The notes under the pieces: model-generated
What the model was told of the DNA's origin: nothing
What the model saw: the letters and a program-made list of their open reading frames with translations, nothing else
Databases searched by the model: none
Source: Sphingobium sp. EM0848
Lineage (GTDB): Bacteria; Pseudomonadota; Alphaproteobacteria; Sphingomonadales; Sphingomonadaceae
Assembly: GCF_013375555.1 (NCBI RefSeq)
Contig: NZ_JABXWB010000001.1
Span: forward strand, 2,933,501-2,997,500
DNA length: 64,000 nucleotides
Direction of reading: 5' to 3'
In this document: positions 35,537-45,154 of the stretch, piece after piece
Layout of the letters: each line of letters opens with the position of its first letter
Numbering within the stretch: the stretch's first letter is position 1
Program-made: the position numbers and the translations under genes

Positions 35537-35582
35537 GTTATCACATTACAATGTGATTATGGCAAGCGATAATCACATTGTG
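35537..35582 (-). promoter_or_regulatory. Putative ribBX promoter with 18-bp palindromic operator
   Basis: On the minus strand a -35-like TTGCCA (35560-35565) and a -10-like GATAAC (35537-35542) are 17 bp apart. Between them lies a perfect 8-2-8 palindrome, ATCACATT-AC-AATGTGAT (35540-35557 on the plus strand). The same half-site ATCACATT recurs at 35572-35579, 32 bp away, inside the last codons and stop of ribE. The region is markedly AT-rich against its surroundings. A repressor binding here would block transcription. No FMN riboswitch is visible. Confidence 0.65.
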
Positions 35583-36187
35583 CGGGCGCGAAGGCTTTGC
35601 ATCCGGTCGAGATAGCGGGCCAGCACATCGATCTCCAGATTGAAGGCGCGGCCTACGGTCAGGGTATCGAGCGTCGTCGCGGCGGCGGTGTGCGGGATGA
35701 TGTTGAGCCCGAAATGCACGCTGCCATCGGGCTGGTCCTCGACCGTGTTGACGGTCAGCGAGATGCCGTCGACGGTGATCGATCCCTTGGCGGCCAGCGC
35801 GGGCGCCAGCGCGGCGGGAGCGGCGATGACGAGGCGGGTCGAATCGCCTTCCGCCGTCGCGGAAACCAATGTGCCGATGCCGTCGACATGGCCGGTGACG
35901 ATATGGCCGCCCAGTTCGTCCCCGACCTTCAGCGCGCGTTCCAGATTGAGCCGGCCGCCCTGCGCCCAAAGCTTGGGTGCGGTGCGGGCGACGGTTTCGG
36001 CGGACAGGTCGACCGCGAACCAGCCCGCGCCCTTTTCCACCACCGTCAGGCAGGCGCCCGAACAGGCGATGGACGCGCCGATCGCGACGCCCTCCATATC
36101 ATAGGCGCTGTCGATGACGAGGCGCAGGTCGCCCCGCTGCTCCGCCGTGCGAATGGTGCCGATGTCGGTGATGATGCCGGTGAACAT
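35573..36187 (-). CDS. ribE: Riboflavin synthase, alpha chain
   Basis: 204 residues. It dismutates two lumazines to riboflavin. Two lumazine-binding repeats are visible: N-terminal MFTGIITDIGTI with GASIACSGACLTVV, and a second with GDELGGHIVTGHVDGIGTL and GSITVDGISLTVN. The length is typical. It ends in the ribBX promoter region; its last codons overlap the second half-site of the operator. It lies 42 bp downstream of ribD. Confidence 0.96.
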   Translation of the reverse strand: MFTGIITDIGTIRTAEQRGDLRLVIDSAYDMEGVAIGASIACSGACLTVVEKGAGWFAVDLSAETVARTAPKLWAQGGRLNLERALKVGDELGGHIVTGHVDGIGTLVSATAEGDSTRLVIAAPAALAPALAAKGSITVDGISLTVNTVEDQPDGSVHFGLNIIPHTAAATTLDTLTVGRAFNLEIDVLARYLDRMQSLRARTM

Positions 36188-36229
36188 GAAGCGGTGCCCG
36201 TCAATTTCCGTGAAAACTTGCGCGGTGAT

Positions 36230-37198
36230 CTAGGCGTTCCGGCTCCGCAGGTAAACCTCCAGCCGGTCATTGCCCAATCGCCGCTCATCGTCGAGGCGCC
36301 AGCGGCCATGCGCATCCGCCAGATCGGCAAGGCCGATATCGCCGATGCCCGCCAGCCCGTCGCCGATCAGAATCGGCGCGCGATAAAGCAGCAGCCGGTC
36401 GACCAGATCGGCGCGTAGAAACGCAGCGGCGGCCTGAGCGCCGCCCTCGACCAGCAGATGATCGACATGGGCCAGCGTCGCGATGTCCTCGGGCGCGGCG
36501 ATCCGTTCCCAGCCCTTCGGCGCCTTGCCGTGGCTCAGCAGCAACCGGCGGGGGGAGCGGTCCTCCAGCCCGGCCAGGCGCACATCGAGTCGCGGGGCAT
36601 CGGCGCGCAATGTGCCGCCGCCGACAAGAATCGCGTCATGGCGCGCCCGTTCCAGATGGGCGTGGGCGCGGGCGTCGGGGCCAGTGATCCAGCGGCTGGA
36701 CCCATCCGCCAGCGCGATCCGGCCGTCCAGCGACAGGCCGAGCTTGAGTGTGACCGCAGGGCGGCCCAGCGTCTGGCGCAGCACGAAGCCGCGCATCGCT
36801 TCGGTCGCTTCCTCCGCCATCAGCCCCATTTCGACCGCGATGCCCCGCTTGCGCAGCCAGGCGGCGCCCTGGCCGTCGGTGCGTGGATCGGGATCGCGCA
36901 GGGCGATGACGACGCGGCGCACCCCGGCGCGGGTCATGAGGTCGGCGCAGCGCGGGCCGCGCGGGGAAAGGTGGAAACAGGGTTCCAGCGTCACATAGGC
37001 GGTGGCGCCACGGGCGCGGTCCATCGCCTCCTCCAGCGCCTGCGCCTCCGCATGGGGGCGGCCGCCCTTTTGCGTCCAGCCGCGTCCGACCACCCTTCCG
37101 TCCCTGACAATCAGACAGCCGACGTTCGGATTAGGCGTCGAAAGGCCGCGCCCCCGCTCGGACAGGGCGATGGCAACGGCCATGTAACGCCGGTCCAT
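36230..37198 (-). CDS. ribD: Bifunctional riboflavin deaminase/reductase
   Basis: 322 residues. The N-terminal deaminase shows the zinc motif HAEAQALEEA and TLEPCFHLSPRGPRCADLM; the C-terminal reductase shows KLGLSLDGRIALADGSSRWI and LLVEGGAQAAAAFL. Together they convert the GTP-derived pyrimidine to 5-amino-6-ribitylamino-uracil phosphate. I chose the ATG at 37198; the frame is open upstream but without a start. The zinc histidine/cysteine set is intact. It heads ribD-ribE-ribBX-ribH; the coiled-coil protein gene lies 41 bp upstream. Confidence 0.95.
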   Translation of the reverse strand: MDRRYMAVAIALSERGRGLSTPNPNVGCLIVRDGRVVGRGWTQKGGRPHAEAQALEEAMDRARGATAYVTLEPCFHLSPRGPRCADLMTRAGVRRVVIALRDPDPRTDGQGAAWLRKRGIAVEMGLMAEEATEAMRGFVLRQTLGRPAVTLKLGLSLDGRIALADGSSRWITGPDARAHAHLERARHDAILVGGGTLRADAPRLDVRLAGLEDRSPRRLLLSHGKAPKGWERIAAPEDIATLAHVDHLLVEGGAQAAAAFLRADLVDRLLLYRAPILIGDGLAGIGDIGLADLADAHGRWRLDDERRLGNDRLEVYLRSRNA

Positions 37199-37239
37199 AG
37201 CGGGATCGGCGGGGGGGATGATGGCTTTGGAACGGGCGC

Positions 37240-37755
37240 TCAGGGCTGTTTCGCTCCTGCTCCGGGCTTTTCTTCCGCTTCGGCCTTGGCCAGTCGGGCG
37301 TCGAGCTGGGCGTTGACATATTTCAACGCCTCCTGACGGCGCGCGCTGTTGCGGGCGGCTTCTTCTTTCCACTCGATGCCGAAGGCGTCGGCGAAACCCT
37401 GCATCCGCTTCTGCTCCTTGGCCAGAGCGGCCTCGCTCTTGGCAAGGTCGATCTTCTGCTGGAGGATGATCGCCGCGTCGGACCGTTTCGCGTCCCAGCT
37501 TTCGACATAGATGATCTTGTTGCGCGTCGGCATGGTGTTGGTGTTGGCGTCGACGATGAAGGCCCAGATGATGACCCAGGTTAACGCGACGGACAGGCCG
37601 AGCAACGGCCATTTATGAGGCCGGTCCTTGCCAAAATAACTCCACAGATCGCTGAGCGCGCTCTTGGGGGACACCGGACGGGGAAATATCGCCATGGCGC
37701 CGATATAGGGTAAGGCGGGGCCGGATGCAAAAGCGCTGTTGTCCGATGTGCTCAT
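37240..37755 (-). CDS. Single-pass membrane protein with coiled coil
   Basis: 171 residues. One transmembrane segment (KWPLLGLSVALTWVIIWAFIVD, near residues 48-69) is followed by a charged helical region (AIILQQKIDLAKSEAALAKE, then EQKRMQGF) likely to form a coiled coil. There is no recognised enzymatic motif. The ATG at 37755 has AAAGGGG about seven bases upstream; an ATG at 37695 is possible. It lies between ribD and tonB on the minus strand, 23 bp from the tonB stop. Function unknown; an envelope role is a guess from topology. Confidence 0.65.
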   Translation of the reverse strand: MSTSDNSAFASGPALPYIGAMAIFPRPVSPKSALSDLWSYFGKDRPHKWPLLGLSVALTWVIIWAFIVDANTNTMPTRNKIIYVESWDAKRSDAAIILQQKIDLAKSEAALAKEQKRMQGFADAFGIEWKEEAARNSARRQEALKYVNAQLDARLAKAEAEEKPGAGAKQP

Positions 37756-37777
37756 GCCCGGCCCCTTTGCCCTGATT

Positions 37778-38461
37778 TCAAACGTCTGCGAGGCGGAAAC
37801 GAACGGTCAGCACCTTGCTGGAACTGACCGCCACGCCATCCCGAGTCGCCGGGCGGAAGCGCCATTTGTGCAGGGCGTGGCGTTGCGTGGCGAGCCAGAA
37901 GGCGTCATCGGTTGCCGACAGCCGCTCGATATCGAGGACGCGCCCATCCGCGCCGATGGTGACGCGGACGGTGACGGTGCCCTCCGTCCCTTGCCGGATC
38001 ATCGCACCGGGATAATCGGGCTGGAACATCGCCAACGCGCGCGGGTCGATACTGGGGTCGACCAGCAGGGCTTCATGTGCGGGCGGGGTGAAGGGTGGCG
38101 TGATCGTGTCGGTTCCCTTGCCCGGCTCGAGCGTGGGGAAGAGGTCGTTATTGATCGTGAAGTCCGAGGTGGGTGTGTCGACGATCGCTTTGGTGGTGGT
38201 GGGCTCCGGGCTGGGTCGGGAAGGGACTTTGCGGTCGGTTTCGGGGGCGGGCTTTTCGGGGGGAGGCGGCACGGTTTCCGGAACGTCGTAAGTGACGAAC
38301 GGCTTGTCCGTGAATTGCTGGATCATCTCCTTGGGCATCATCAGGAAAATCCCGGCGACCAGCGCGTGGACCGCTATCGCGCCGCCTATGCCGAAGGGAG
38401 AACGGCGACCGCCCTGATAGCCGGACACCCCCTCTGTCGTGCGCAATGTCATCAACTGCAT
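37778..38461 (-). CDS. tonB: Energy transducer TonB
   Basis: 227 residues. An N-terminal membrane anchor (GGAIAVHALVAGIFLMM), a proline-rich linker (PETVPPPPEKPAPETDRKVP) and a C-terminal TonB domain (FQPDYPGAMIRQGTEGTVTV, then WRFRPATRDGVAV) give the usual order. TonB passes proton-motive energy from ExbBD to outer-membrane receptors; no exbB, exbD or receptor is nearby. The ATG at 38461 is chosen for its AGGAGG ribosome site seven bases upstream. Two palindromes sit in the promoter region. Confidence 0.9.
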   Translation of the reverse strand: MQLMTLRTTEGVSGYQGGRRSPFGIGGAIAVHALVAGIFLMMPKEMIQQFTDKPFVTYDVPETVPPPPEKPAPETDRKVPSRPSPEPTTTKAIVDTPTSDFTINNDLFPTLEPGKGTDTITPPFTPPAHEALLVDPSIDPRALAMFQPDYPGAMIRQGTEGTVTVRVTIGADGRVLDIERLSATDDAFWLATQRHALHKWRFRPATRDGVAVSSSKVLTVRFRLADV

Positions 38462-38503
38462 CGTGCATCCTCCTGTTTTTCCGCGATCCTGGAAGGATCG
38501 ACA

Positions 38504-38542
38504 TGTAACGTTACAACATACTTCAATGATATGTTGCAACAT
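38504..38542. promoter_or_regulatory. Two palindromic operator candidates upstream of tonB
   Basis: TGTAACGTTACA (38504-38515) and ATGTTGCAACAT (38531-38542) are both perfect. Read toward tonB, the first two arms give direct repeats ATGTTGCAAC and ATGTTGTAAC 23 bp apart, about two helical turns. The central CG of the first is typical of LacI-type operators. A TTGCAA could serve as -35. Confidence 0.5.
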
Positions 38543-38640
38543 TAAATTTCGGAGCGCTGCAATATTCCCCTTGCCTGCCGACATAAGGCAGCAAAGAAAC
38601 GGAGGGACGGTTTGATCCAGCCCTTGACGTCATGGGAGTC

Positions 38641-39228
38641 ATGATGCGTTTACGATCCCTGTTGTTGCTGAGCCCGCTGCTTCTGCCCGCGCCGCTACTG
38701 GCCCAGCCGCCGGACCATCGGGGCGGGCCTTGGGCTGCCGACGCCAATGGCGACGGTCGCATCACGCGTGAGGAAATGCGGTCGTGGATGGAGCAGCGAT
38801 TCAAGCTGATGGACCCCGATGGCGACGGGCTGGTGCCGGTTGAGGCCATGCAGCGGATGCTGGGCCATGAGCGGCAGGACGGGGATCGCCCCCCGGCGCA
38901 GGGCGGCGAACGGCGCGGGCCGGGCAGGGGCGGTTTTGGCGGCCATCATGGCGGTTCCGGAGAGCATGGCGGTCCGGGTGGTCCGCCGCTGGGGGATCGG
39001 CGTTCCAGCGCCAAGCGGGGTGATGGACCGCCGCCTGGCCCTCCGGGTGCGGCCATGCCCTATCCCGAGGACAGCAATGATGACGGCAAGATCGACATGC
39101 AGGAATTTGTCGCGCCCGCCATGGCCATGTTCGATCAGCTCGACGCCAACGGTGACGGTGTGCTGACGGCGGATGAATTGCCTCCACCGCCCTCGCGCCG
39201 GGGCGGGGACGAAATGCCGGGGGAATAA
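38641..39228 (+). CDS. Secreted EF-hand protein
   Basis: 195 residues with an N-terminal signal (MMRLRSLLLLSPLLLPAPLLAQ). Four EF-hand calcium loops are present in two pairs: DANGDGRITREE and DPDGDGLVPVEA, then DSNDDGKIDMQE and DANGDGVLTADE. A long Gly/His/Pro-rich linker separates the pairs. Such periplasmic calmodulin-like proteins are common in sphingomonads and bind Ca2+; their role is unknown. The start is one of two adjacent ATGs (38641 or 38644) behind GGGAG. It diverges from tonB and shares the palindrome-bearing region. Confidence 0.85.
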   Translation: MMRLRSLLLLSPLLLPAPLLAQPPDHRGGPWAADANGDGRITREEMRSWMEQRFKLMDPDGDGLVPVEAMQRMLGHERQDGDRPPAQGGERRGPGRGGFGGHHGGSGEHGGPGGPPLGDRRSSAKRGDGPPPGPPGAAMPYPEDSNDDGKIDMQEFVAPAMAMFDQLDANGDGVLTADELPPPPSRRGGDEMPGE

Positions 39229-39232
39229 GCCC

Positions 39233-40510
39233 CTAAAGCAGCGTATCGATGGCGTGGATGGCGAGGCCGACCAGCCCGCCGACCAGCGTGCCGTTGATGC
39301 GGATATATTGCAGGTCGCGGCCGACCGCATGTTCCAGCCGGCTGGTGACGGTGCCCGCATCCCAGCCGCGCACGGTTTCGCTGACCAGCTTGACGATCGT
39401 TGTGCCATAGGTGGCGGTGGCGCCCACGGCCGCCCGGCGCATGAAGCGGTTGATCAGCAGCCGCAGTCGGGCATCGTCCTGCAAGGTGCCGCCGAGTTGG
39501 CGGAGCGCTTCGCCCAGCCGCCCGGCCATTGCCTTGCCCGGATCGCGCACCGCCCGCAGCAGGCCGGTGCGCGCCTGTTCCCACAGGCCGTCGATCCAGC
39601 GCTGCATCGCCGGATTGTCCACGATCTCGTCGCGGATGCGGGCGACGCGGGCCTGCATCTCCAGGTCGAATTGCAGGTCGGCGGCGAGCTTCGCCATGCC
39701 TTCCTCCGCCTTCAGGCGCAGGCTGTGGCCGGGGTCGTCCGCCATGTCGGCCAGCATCTTGCGCAGTCCGTCGATGATCGCATTGGCGAGATTTTCGTCC
39801 AGGCCGGTCCAGCGCAATATCTTGCCGGATCGGTCGTGCACCATCTGGCGGATCAGATGGTCATTGGCCTCCAGCGTGCGGTCGGCCCAGTGGATCAGGC
39901 TGTCCATCACCGGCGCATGGCGGCCGTCGCGCATGGCGGCCTCCAGCGCCTGACCGATCAGCGGGGCGAGGTTCATGGCGCGCAGCCGCTGGGCGATGGC
40001 GCCCTTCACCATGCCGCCCAACCGCTCCTGATCCAGCGTTTCCAGAAGATCGGCGGCAAGGCGCGAGGCGCTTTCGCGCAGCCGCCCATCGCCGCCGGAG
40101 GGGCTGGCGAGGAAGCGCCCCGCCGCGCCCGCCACGTCCAGCCGCTGCATGCGCCGGGCGACCACGGCGGGCGTCAGGAAATTGTCGCGCAGGAACAGGG
40201 CGAGCGTGTCCCCGATCCGGTCCTTGTTGCGCGGAATGATCGCCGTATGCGGGATCGGCAGGCCCAGCGGGTGGCGGAACAGCGCCGTCACCGCGAACCA
40301 GTCGGCAAGGCCGCCGACCATGGCCGCCTCGGCAAAGGCCTGAACGAAACCGATGGCGGGATGCAGATGCACCGTCGCCCGCGCGCCGAGGAACAGCGCC
40401 GCCATCGCCAGCAGCATGCCGGTCGCCACCAGCCGCATGCGCCGGGCCGGATGGACCGGGCTGTCGGCATCGGGCTGGGCCATGGACCGGGGTGGAGCAA
40501 GCAGCTTCAT
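39233..40510 (-). CDS. DUF445 membrane protein
   Basis: 425 residues. N-terminal helices include MRLVATGMLLAMAALFLGA and the conserved AFAEAAMVGGLADWFAVTALFRHPLGLPIPHTAIIPRNKDRIGD block, hallmark of DUF445 (YjiN). A long helical middle and a C-terminal membrane segment follow. Function is unknown; the family is envelope-associated. It ends four bases from the EF-hand stop on the opposite strand and starts about 60 bp downstream of the RND pump permease gene, all minus. Confidence 0.88.
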   Translation of the reverse strand: MKLLAPPRSMAQPDADSPVHPARRMRLVATGMLLAMAALFLGARATVHLHPAIGFVQAFAEAAMVGGLADWFAVTALFRHPLGLPIPHTAIIPRNKDRIGDTLALFLRDNFLTPAVVARRMQRLDVAGAAGRFLASPSGGDGRLRESASRLAADLLETLDQERLGGMVKGAIAQRLRAMNLAPLIGQALEAAMRDGRHAPVMDSLIHWADRTLEANDHLIRQMVHDRSGKILRWTGLDENLANAIIDGLRKMLADMADDPGHSLRLKAEEGMAKLAADLQFDLEMQARVARIRDEIVDNPAMQRWIDGLWEQARTGLLRAVRDPGKAMAGRLGEALRQLGGTLQDDARLRLLINRFMRRAAVGATATYGTTIVKLVSETVRGWDAGTVTSRLEHAVGRDLQYIRINGTLVGGLVGLAIHAIDTLL

Positions 40511-40571
40511 GACGAACCAACGGTTACGCCGCCGTTTCGTTCAGGCAAGCGCTTCTTTTCCGGTCGCTTCG

Positions 40572-43500
40572 TTATTCGGCCGGCTGCACGCCTCCGGGCT
40601 GGGCGTCGCCGGGCTTGTAGGTCAGTAGGCGCCGGCCAAGGCGCGGCCCCACCCATTGCTCGATCCCCAGCGCCAGGCTGAAGCATGCGGGCACGATCAC
40701 CAGCGTCAGCAGCGTCGACAGCAGCAGGCCGCCGATCACGGTGATGCCCATTGGCGCGCGCCACGCCCCGTCGCCGCCCAGCGACAGCGCGGTGGGCACC
40801 ATGCCCGCCACCATCGCCACGGTGGTCATGACGATCGGCTGGGCGCGCTTGTGCCCGGCGTCGATGATCGCCTCCAGCTTGGGGACGCCCTTGCCCATCT
40901 CCTCCAGCGCGAAGTCGATGACGAGGATGGAGTTCTTGGCGACGATGCCCAGCAGCATCAGCAGGCCGATGAACACCGGCATCGACAGCGGCTGTCCAGC
41001 GATATGCAATGCCAAAGCCCCGCCCAGCGGCGCCAGCAGCAGCGACCCCAGGTTCACGAAGGGCGGCATCAGCCGCTTGTAGAGCAGCGTCAGCACGGCC
41101 AGCACCAGCAGAATGCCGGAAATCACGGCGATGACGAAATTCTGGATCATCTCCGCCTGGAACTTGCTGTCGCCGATTTCGATCTTCTGCACGCCCTGGA
41201 TTTTGCCATCCAGCACCGCCTTCATCGTGGGCAGGGCGTTGATCTTCGCCATCGCCTGACTGGTGACGACGCCGGGAGCGAGGTCGGCGCCGACGACGAT
41301 GCGGCGGATCTGGTTGTAGCGGCGAATCTGCGTCGGCCCGGCGCCGAATTCGATGTCGGCGACGACCTTCAGCGGGACGGAGCCGCCGCTGACTGTCGGC
41401 ACGGGCATATTCTCGATCGTGGCCAGGTCGCGGCGGCTGTGCTCCGCGATCGAAACGCGGATCGGAATCTGCCGGTCGGACAGCGAGAATTTGGCGCTGT
41501 TCTGGTCGATGTCGCCGATGGTCGCCACGCGGATCGTCTGGCTCAGCGCGGCGGTCGTCACGCCCATGCTGGCGGCAAGATCGAAGCGCGGCTTGATGAC
41601 GATTTCCGGCCGGTTCATGTCGCCCTGCACGCGCGGCGCGCGGATCAGGGAGACCCCCGCCATTTCCTTGACCAGCCTGTTGGCCGTCTGTTCGAGCAGG
41701 GCCGGATTGTCGCTGCCGAACATGATGATGATGTCGCGGCCGAACCCGCCGCCCGATTGCGACTGGAAATTGACCCGCGCGTCGGCGACATGCTGGAATT
41801 GGGGCGCCATCCTGCGTTCCCAATCGACGGAACTGGTCGGCCGGTCCTTGCGCAGCGTCAGGTAGATGTCGGCGCCGGTGGTCTGGATGTCGGCAAAGGC
41901 AGCGTCGACCGTGTCCTTGTCAGCGGCAAGCATGTCCGCGACCTTGTGGGTGATCGCCGTCGTCTGTTCCAGCGTGCTGCCGGGCACGGTTTCGATCTTC
42001 ACCTGGCTGAAATCGGTGTCCATGCTCGGTTGGAACGACATGGGCAGCGTGCCGAAGGCGATGATGGTCGCGACGAAGGCCAGGAAGCCCAGACCCAGCG
42101 TCCAGATGCGATGATCGCGCAGCCAGGCCGTAAAGCGTGCCCGGCCGCCCCGCGCGCGATGGGCGATGGCGCGGCGCTCATCCAGCGACCAGCGCAATAT
42201 CGCCATATAGATATCCATCAACCAGCCTTCGCCATGGCTTTCCTGACCATGAGCCTTCAGGAAATAGGCGGCGACCATCGGCGTGATCAGGCGCGCGACC
42301 GCGAGGCTCAGCAGCACCGCCACGACGACAGTCAGGCCGAACTGGATGAAGAACTGGCCGGAAATGCCCGGCATCATGCCGACCGGCAGGAACACCGCGA
42401 CGATCGCCATGGTGGTCGCCAGCACGGCAAGGCCGATTTCGTCGGCGGCATCGATGGCGGCCTGATAGGCGCTTTTGCCCATGCGCATGTGGCGGACGAT
42501 ATTCTCGATCTCCACGATGGCGTCGTCGACCAGCACGCCCGCGACGAGGCTGAGCGCCAGCAACGAGGTCATGTTGAGCGTGAAGCCCATCATGTCCATG
42601 AACCAGAAGGCGGGAATGGCCGATAGCGGGATGGCCAGCGCGGAAATGATCGTCGCGCGCCAGTCGCGCAGGAACAGGAAGACGATGACCACGGCCAGCA
42701 CCGCGCCTTCGATCATCGACTGGATGGCGCTATGATACTGGTTCTTGGTATATTCGACGCTGGTATAGAGCTGTTTGTACTGGACTTTCGGATTTTCCTT
42801 CCTGAGCTGGTCCAGCACCTTCATCGCGTCGTCGAACACGGTGACGTCGGACGATCCCTTCGCCTTTTCCATGCTGAAGCTCGTCACCTGCCGCCCATTC
42901 ATCAGCGCCAGCGACCGTTGTTCGGCATACATGTCGCGCACATCGGCGAGATCGGCCAGTTTGACCGTGCGGCCACCGGAAATGGCGATCTGGGTCTGGC
43001 CCAGCGCATAGGCGTCGCGGGCGTTGCCGAGCACGCGGATCGCCTGTTCGGCCCCCGCGATTTCGGTGCGACCGCCCGCGGCGTTGAGGTTCACCTGCTG
43101 AAGCTGCTGGTTGACCTGGCTCGCCGTGATGCCGTGCGATTGCAGCTTGGCCGGGTCCAGGATGACGCGGATTTCGCGGCTGACGCCGCCGCCGCGCTTC
43201 ACCGCCGCCATGCCGGGCACCCCCAGCAGTCGCTTGGCGACGGTGTTGTCGACATACCAGGACAGTTCCTCCAGCGTCATGTCGGTGGCTTCGGCGCTGA
43301 AATAGGCAATGGGGCCGCCATCAATGTCGACGCGGCTGACCTGCGGTGCCAGAATCCCTTCCGGCAGGTCGCTGCGGATCTGGTCGACGGCGTTCTTCAC
43401 ATCGTTGACGGCGCGGTCCACCGGCGTGCCGATCTGGAACTGCACATTGGTGTGGGATTCGCCCTCCGACACCCAGGAGGTGATTTCATCGACGCCGCTG

Positions 43501-43730
43501 ATGCCCCGCACGGCGGCTTCGACGCGCTGGGTGACCTGCGTTTCCAGTTCGGTCGGGGCGGCGCCGGGTTGCCGCACGACCACGCTGGCCATGGGGAAGC
43601 TGATGTCAGGCTGCTGGTTGACGTCCATCCGGCCGAAGCTGACCATGCCCGCCAGCAACAGCGCCACGAACAGGACGATCGGCGACACCGGGTTGCGGAT
43701 GGCCCAGGCGGAAATATTACGAAAACTCAT
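40572..43730 (-). CDS. RND efflux permease (HAE-1 family)
   Basis: 1052 residues, full length. Twelve transmembrane segments in two halves with large periplasmic loops after TM1 and TM7 are expected; TM1 is [18 protein letters not shown]. The proton-relay motif [14 protein letters not shown] in TM4 carries two aspartates, and [14 protein letters not shown] is the matching second-half stretch. It exports drugs or lipids with the adaptor encoded next door (52 bp upstream). No outer-membrane channel gene is present, so a TolC-type protein elsewhere is likely. Substrate unknown. Confidence 0.94.
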   Translation of the reverse strand: MSFRNISAWAIRNPVSPIVLFVALLLAGMVSFGRMDVNQQPDISFPMASVVVRQPGAAPTELETQVTQRVEAAVRGISGVDEITSWVSEGESHTNVQFQIGTPVDRAVNDVKNAVDQIRSDLPEGILAPQVSRVDIDGGPIAYFSAEATDMTLEELSWYVDNTVAKRLLGVPGMAAVKRGGGVSREIRVILDPAKLQSHGITASQVNQQLQQVNLNAAGGRTEIAGAEQAIRVLGNARDAYALGQTQIAISGGRTVKLADLADVRDMYAEQRSLALMNGRQVTSFSMEKAKGSSDVTVFDDAMKVLDQLRKENPKVQYKQLYTSVEYTKNQYHSAIQSMIEGAVLAVVIVFLFLRDWRATIISALAIPLSAIPAFWFMDMMGFTLNMTSLLALSLVAGVLVDDAIVEIENIVRHMRMGKSAYQAAIDAADEIGLAVLATTMAIVAVFLPVGMMPGISGQFFIQFGLTVVVAVLLSLAVARLITPMVAAYFLKAHGQESHGEGWLMDIYMAILRWSLDERRAIAHRARGGRARFTAWLRDHRIWTLGLGFLAFVATIIAFGTLPMSFQPSMDTDFSQVKIETVPGSTLEQTTAITHKVADMLAADKDTVDAAFADIQTTGADIYLTLRKDRPTSSVDWERRMAPQFQHVADARVNFQSQSGGGFGRDIIIMFGSDNPALLEQTANRLVKEMAGVSLIRAPRVQGDMNRPEIVIKPRFDLAASMGVTTAALSQTIRVATIGDIDQNSAKFSLSDRQIPIRVSIAEHSRRDLATIENMPVPTVSGGSVPLKVVADIEFGAGPTQIRRYNQIRRIVVGADLAPGVVTSQAMAKINALPTMKAVLDGKIQGVQKIEIGDSKFQAEMIQNFVIAVISGILLVLAVLTLLYKRLMPPFVNLGSLLLAPLGGALALHIAGQPLSMPVFIGLLMLLGIVAKNSILVIDFALEEMGKGVPKLEAIIDAGHKRAQPIVMTTVAMVAGMVPTALSLGGDGAWRAPMGITVIGGLLLSTLLTLVIVPACFSLALGIEQWVGPRLGRRLLTYKPGDAQPGGVQPAE

Positions 43731-43782
43731 GACGGCTTCCTCGCCTGCCGGGCAGCGCGCGCACGGGGCGCGCGGCGCGGCC

Positions 43783-44955
43783 TTATTTCGACTTCTGGAC
43801 CTCTGGCTTCACCTTCTGCCCCGGCGTCAGGAAGGCGCCCGCCGACGCGACGATGCGTTCATTGCCGTTGAGGCCGTTCAGGATCGATACGCCCGCATCG
43901 GTCACCTGGCCGGTCTTGACGTCGCGCCGCTGCACTTCGTCGCGGCCGTTGACGACATAGACATAATGGCCCTTCTCATCGGTCTGCACCGCCGATTCCG
44001 GCAGCATCGGCGCGGAACCGGCGCCGCTGACGATCGAGGCGGAGGCAAAGCCGCCCGGACGGATCGCCGGATTATAGGGCAGGGCGATGCGGGCGGTGCC
44101 CTGGCGGTTCTGATTGTCGACCACGGGCGACACCTGCCAGATGCGGCCGGCGAATTGCGCCGTGCCACCCACCGGAGTCACGGTCGCGCTGTTGCCGACG
44201 CGCAGCGCAGCCAGATCGCCTTCGCTGACCTGCGCCAGCATTTCCATCTCGCCATCCTTGGCCATGCGGAACAGCACGGCGTTGCCGGCGCCGACGATCT
44301 GGCCCGGCTCGACCGTACGGGTCAGCACGAGGCCCGCTGCCGGTGCCCGGATGTCGAGCCGCCCGGTGCGGGCGCGCTGCTCTGCAAGTTGAGCGACGGC
44401 CACATTGACGCGGGCATTGGCGGCGTCGCGTGTGGCGGTGCGCTGATCGATGTCGGCCTGACTGATGAAGCCGCGCGCCACCAGCGCCTTGGCGCGGTCA
44501 AGCTGCGCCTGGGCCAGCTTGGCATCGGCGCGGTTGACCTCCACCTGCGCGGCGAGCGAGCGAATCTGTTCGGTCTGGACAGACCGTTCCACGGTCGCCA
44601 GCACCTGGCCCGCCTTCACCCAGTCGCCCGGCTGCACCAGAACGCGCGCCACCGCGCCGCCTTCGCCCACGACACCGACCGGCATGTCGACGCGCGCGGC
44701 GAGCGAGCCGGTGGCGTTGACAGTGTGCGATACCAGCGACTGGCCGGGGCTGATGACGGTCACGACCGGGGCCTGTGCCGCCGCCGGTGTTATGTCCGCA
44801 CCCTTGCCGCGCATGCTGATCCAGGTGGCGGCAGCGATCAGGACAATCGCGACCACCGCTCCGATCACGAGCCGACGGCGCCAGATCGGGCGCTCTTCCT
44901 GCTCACCAAGGATATTTGCCGGAACATCGCCGACCAGTTGGGTTTCGTAGTTCAT
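43783..44955 (-). CDS. RND periplasmic adaptor (MFP) subunit
   Basis: 390 residues. An N-terminal membrane anchor (LVIGAVVAIVLIAAATWIS) is followed by a lipoyl-like hairpin and coiled coil (AQVEVNRADAKLAQAQLDRAK) and beta-barrel segments such as VGNSATVTPVGG. It bridges the inner-membrane RND permease to an outer-membrane channel. The ATG at 44955 follows a 200-bp region with a TATAAT -10 element inside a palindrome. It is the first gene of the pump operon. Confidence 0.92.
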   Translation of the reverse strand: MNYETQLVGDVPANILGEQEERPIWRRRLVIGAVVAIVLIAAATWISMRGKGADITPAAAQAPVVTVISPGQSLVSHTVNATGSLAARVDMPVGVVGEGGAVARVLVQPGDWVKAGQVLATVERSVQTEQIRSLAAQVEVNRADAKLAQAQLDRAKALVARGFISQADIDQRTATRDAANARVNVAVAQLAEQRARTGRLDIRAPAAGLVLTRTVEPGQIVGAGNAVLFRMAKDGEMEMLAQVSEGDLAALRVGNSATVTPVGGTAQFAGRIWQVSPVVDNQNRQGTARIALPYNPAIRPGGFASASIVSGAGSAPMLPESAVQTDEKGHYVYVVNGRDEVQRRDVKTGQVTDAGVSILNGLNGNERIVASAGAFLTPGQKVKPEVQKSK

Positions 44956-44995
44956 CCTGAATCCATCTTCCGGCGATAAGCGCCGCGCGGATTGC

Positions 44996-45025
44996 TGTAT
45001 TATATGAATACATCACCCTGCTCAA
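44996..45025 (-). promoter_or_regulatory. RND operon promoter with palindrome over the -10 element
   Basis: TGTATT-ATATG-AATACA (44996-45012) is a 6-5-6 palindrome. On the minus strand it contains a consensus TATAAT (44999-45004); TTGAGC (45020-45025) is a possible -35 with a 15-bp spacer. It lies 41 bp from the adaptor start, an ideal place for a TetR- or MarR-type repressor, none of which is encoded nearby. Confidence 0.6.
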
Positions 45026-45154
45026 GCCTCTTTACCACGGTCCCCTTTCGTTCCGCAAAATCATTCTGCGCGTCCCGCGAAAGAGCAGGCGGCGCCCTTG
45101 CCAAAGCTGCGCGACTGTGGCGCAATGAGCCGGTCAATCAGCCGGAGGGGCGGG

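Noticed and set aside
34208..37239. FMN riboswitch in the rib cluster
   Set aside because: Intergenic gaps are short and show no conserved RFN-type fold; the palindrome at 35540-35557 is protein-operator-like instead.
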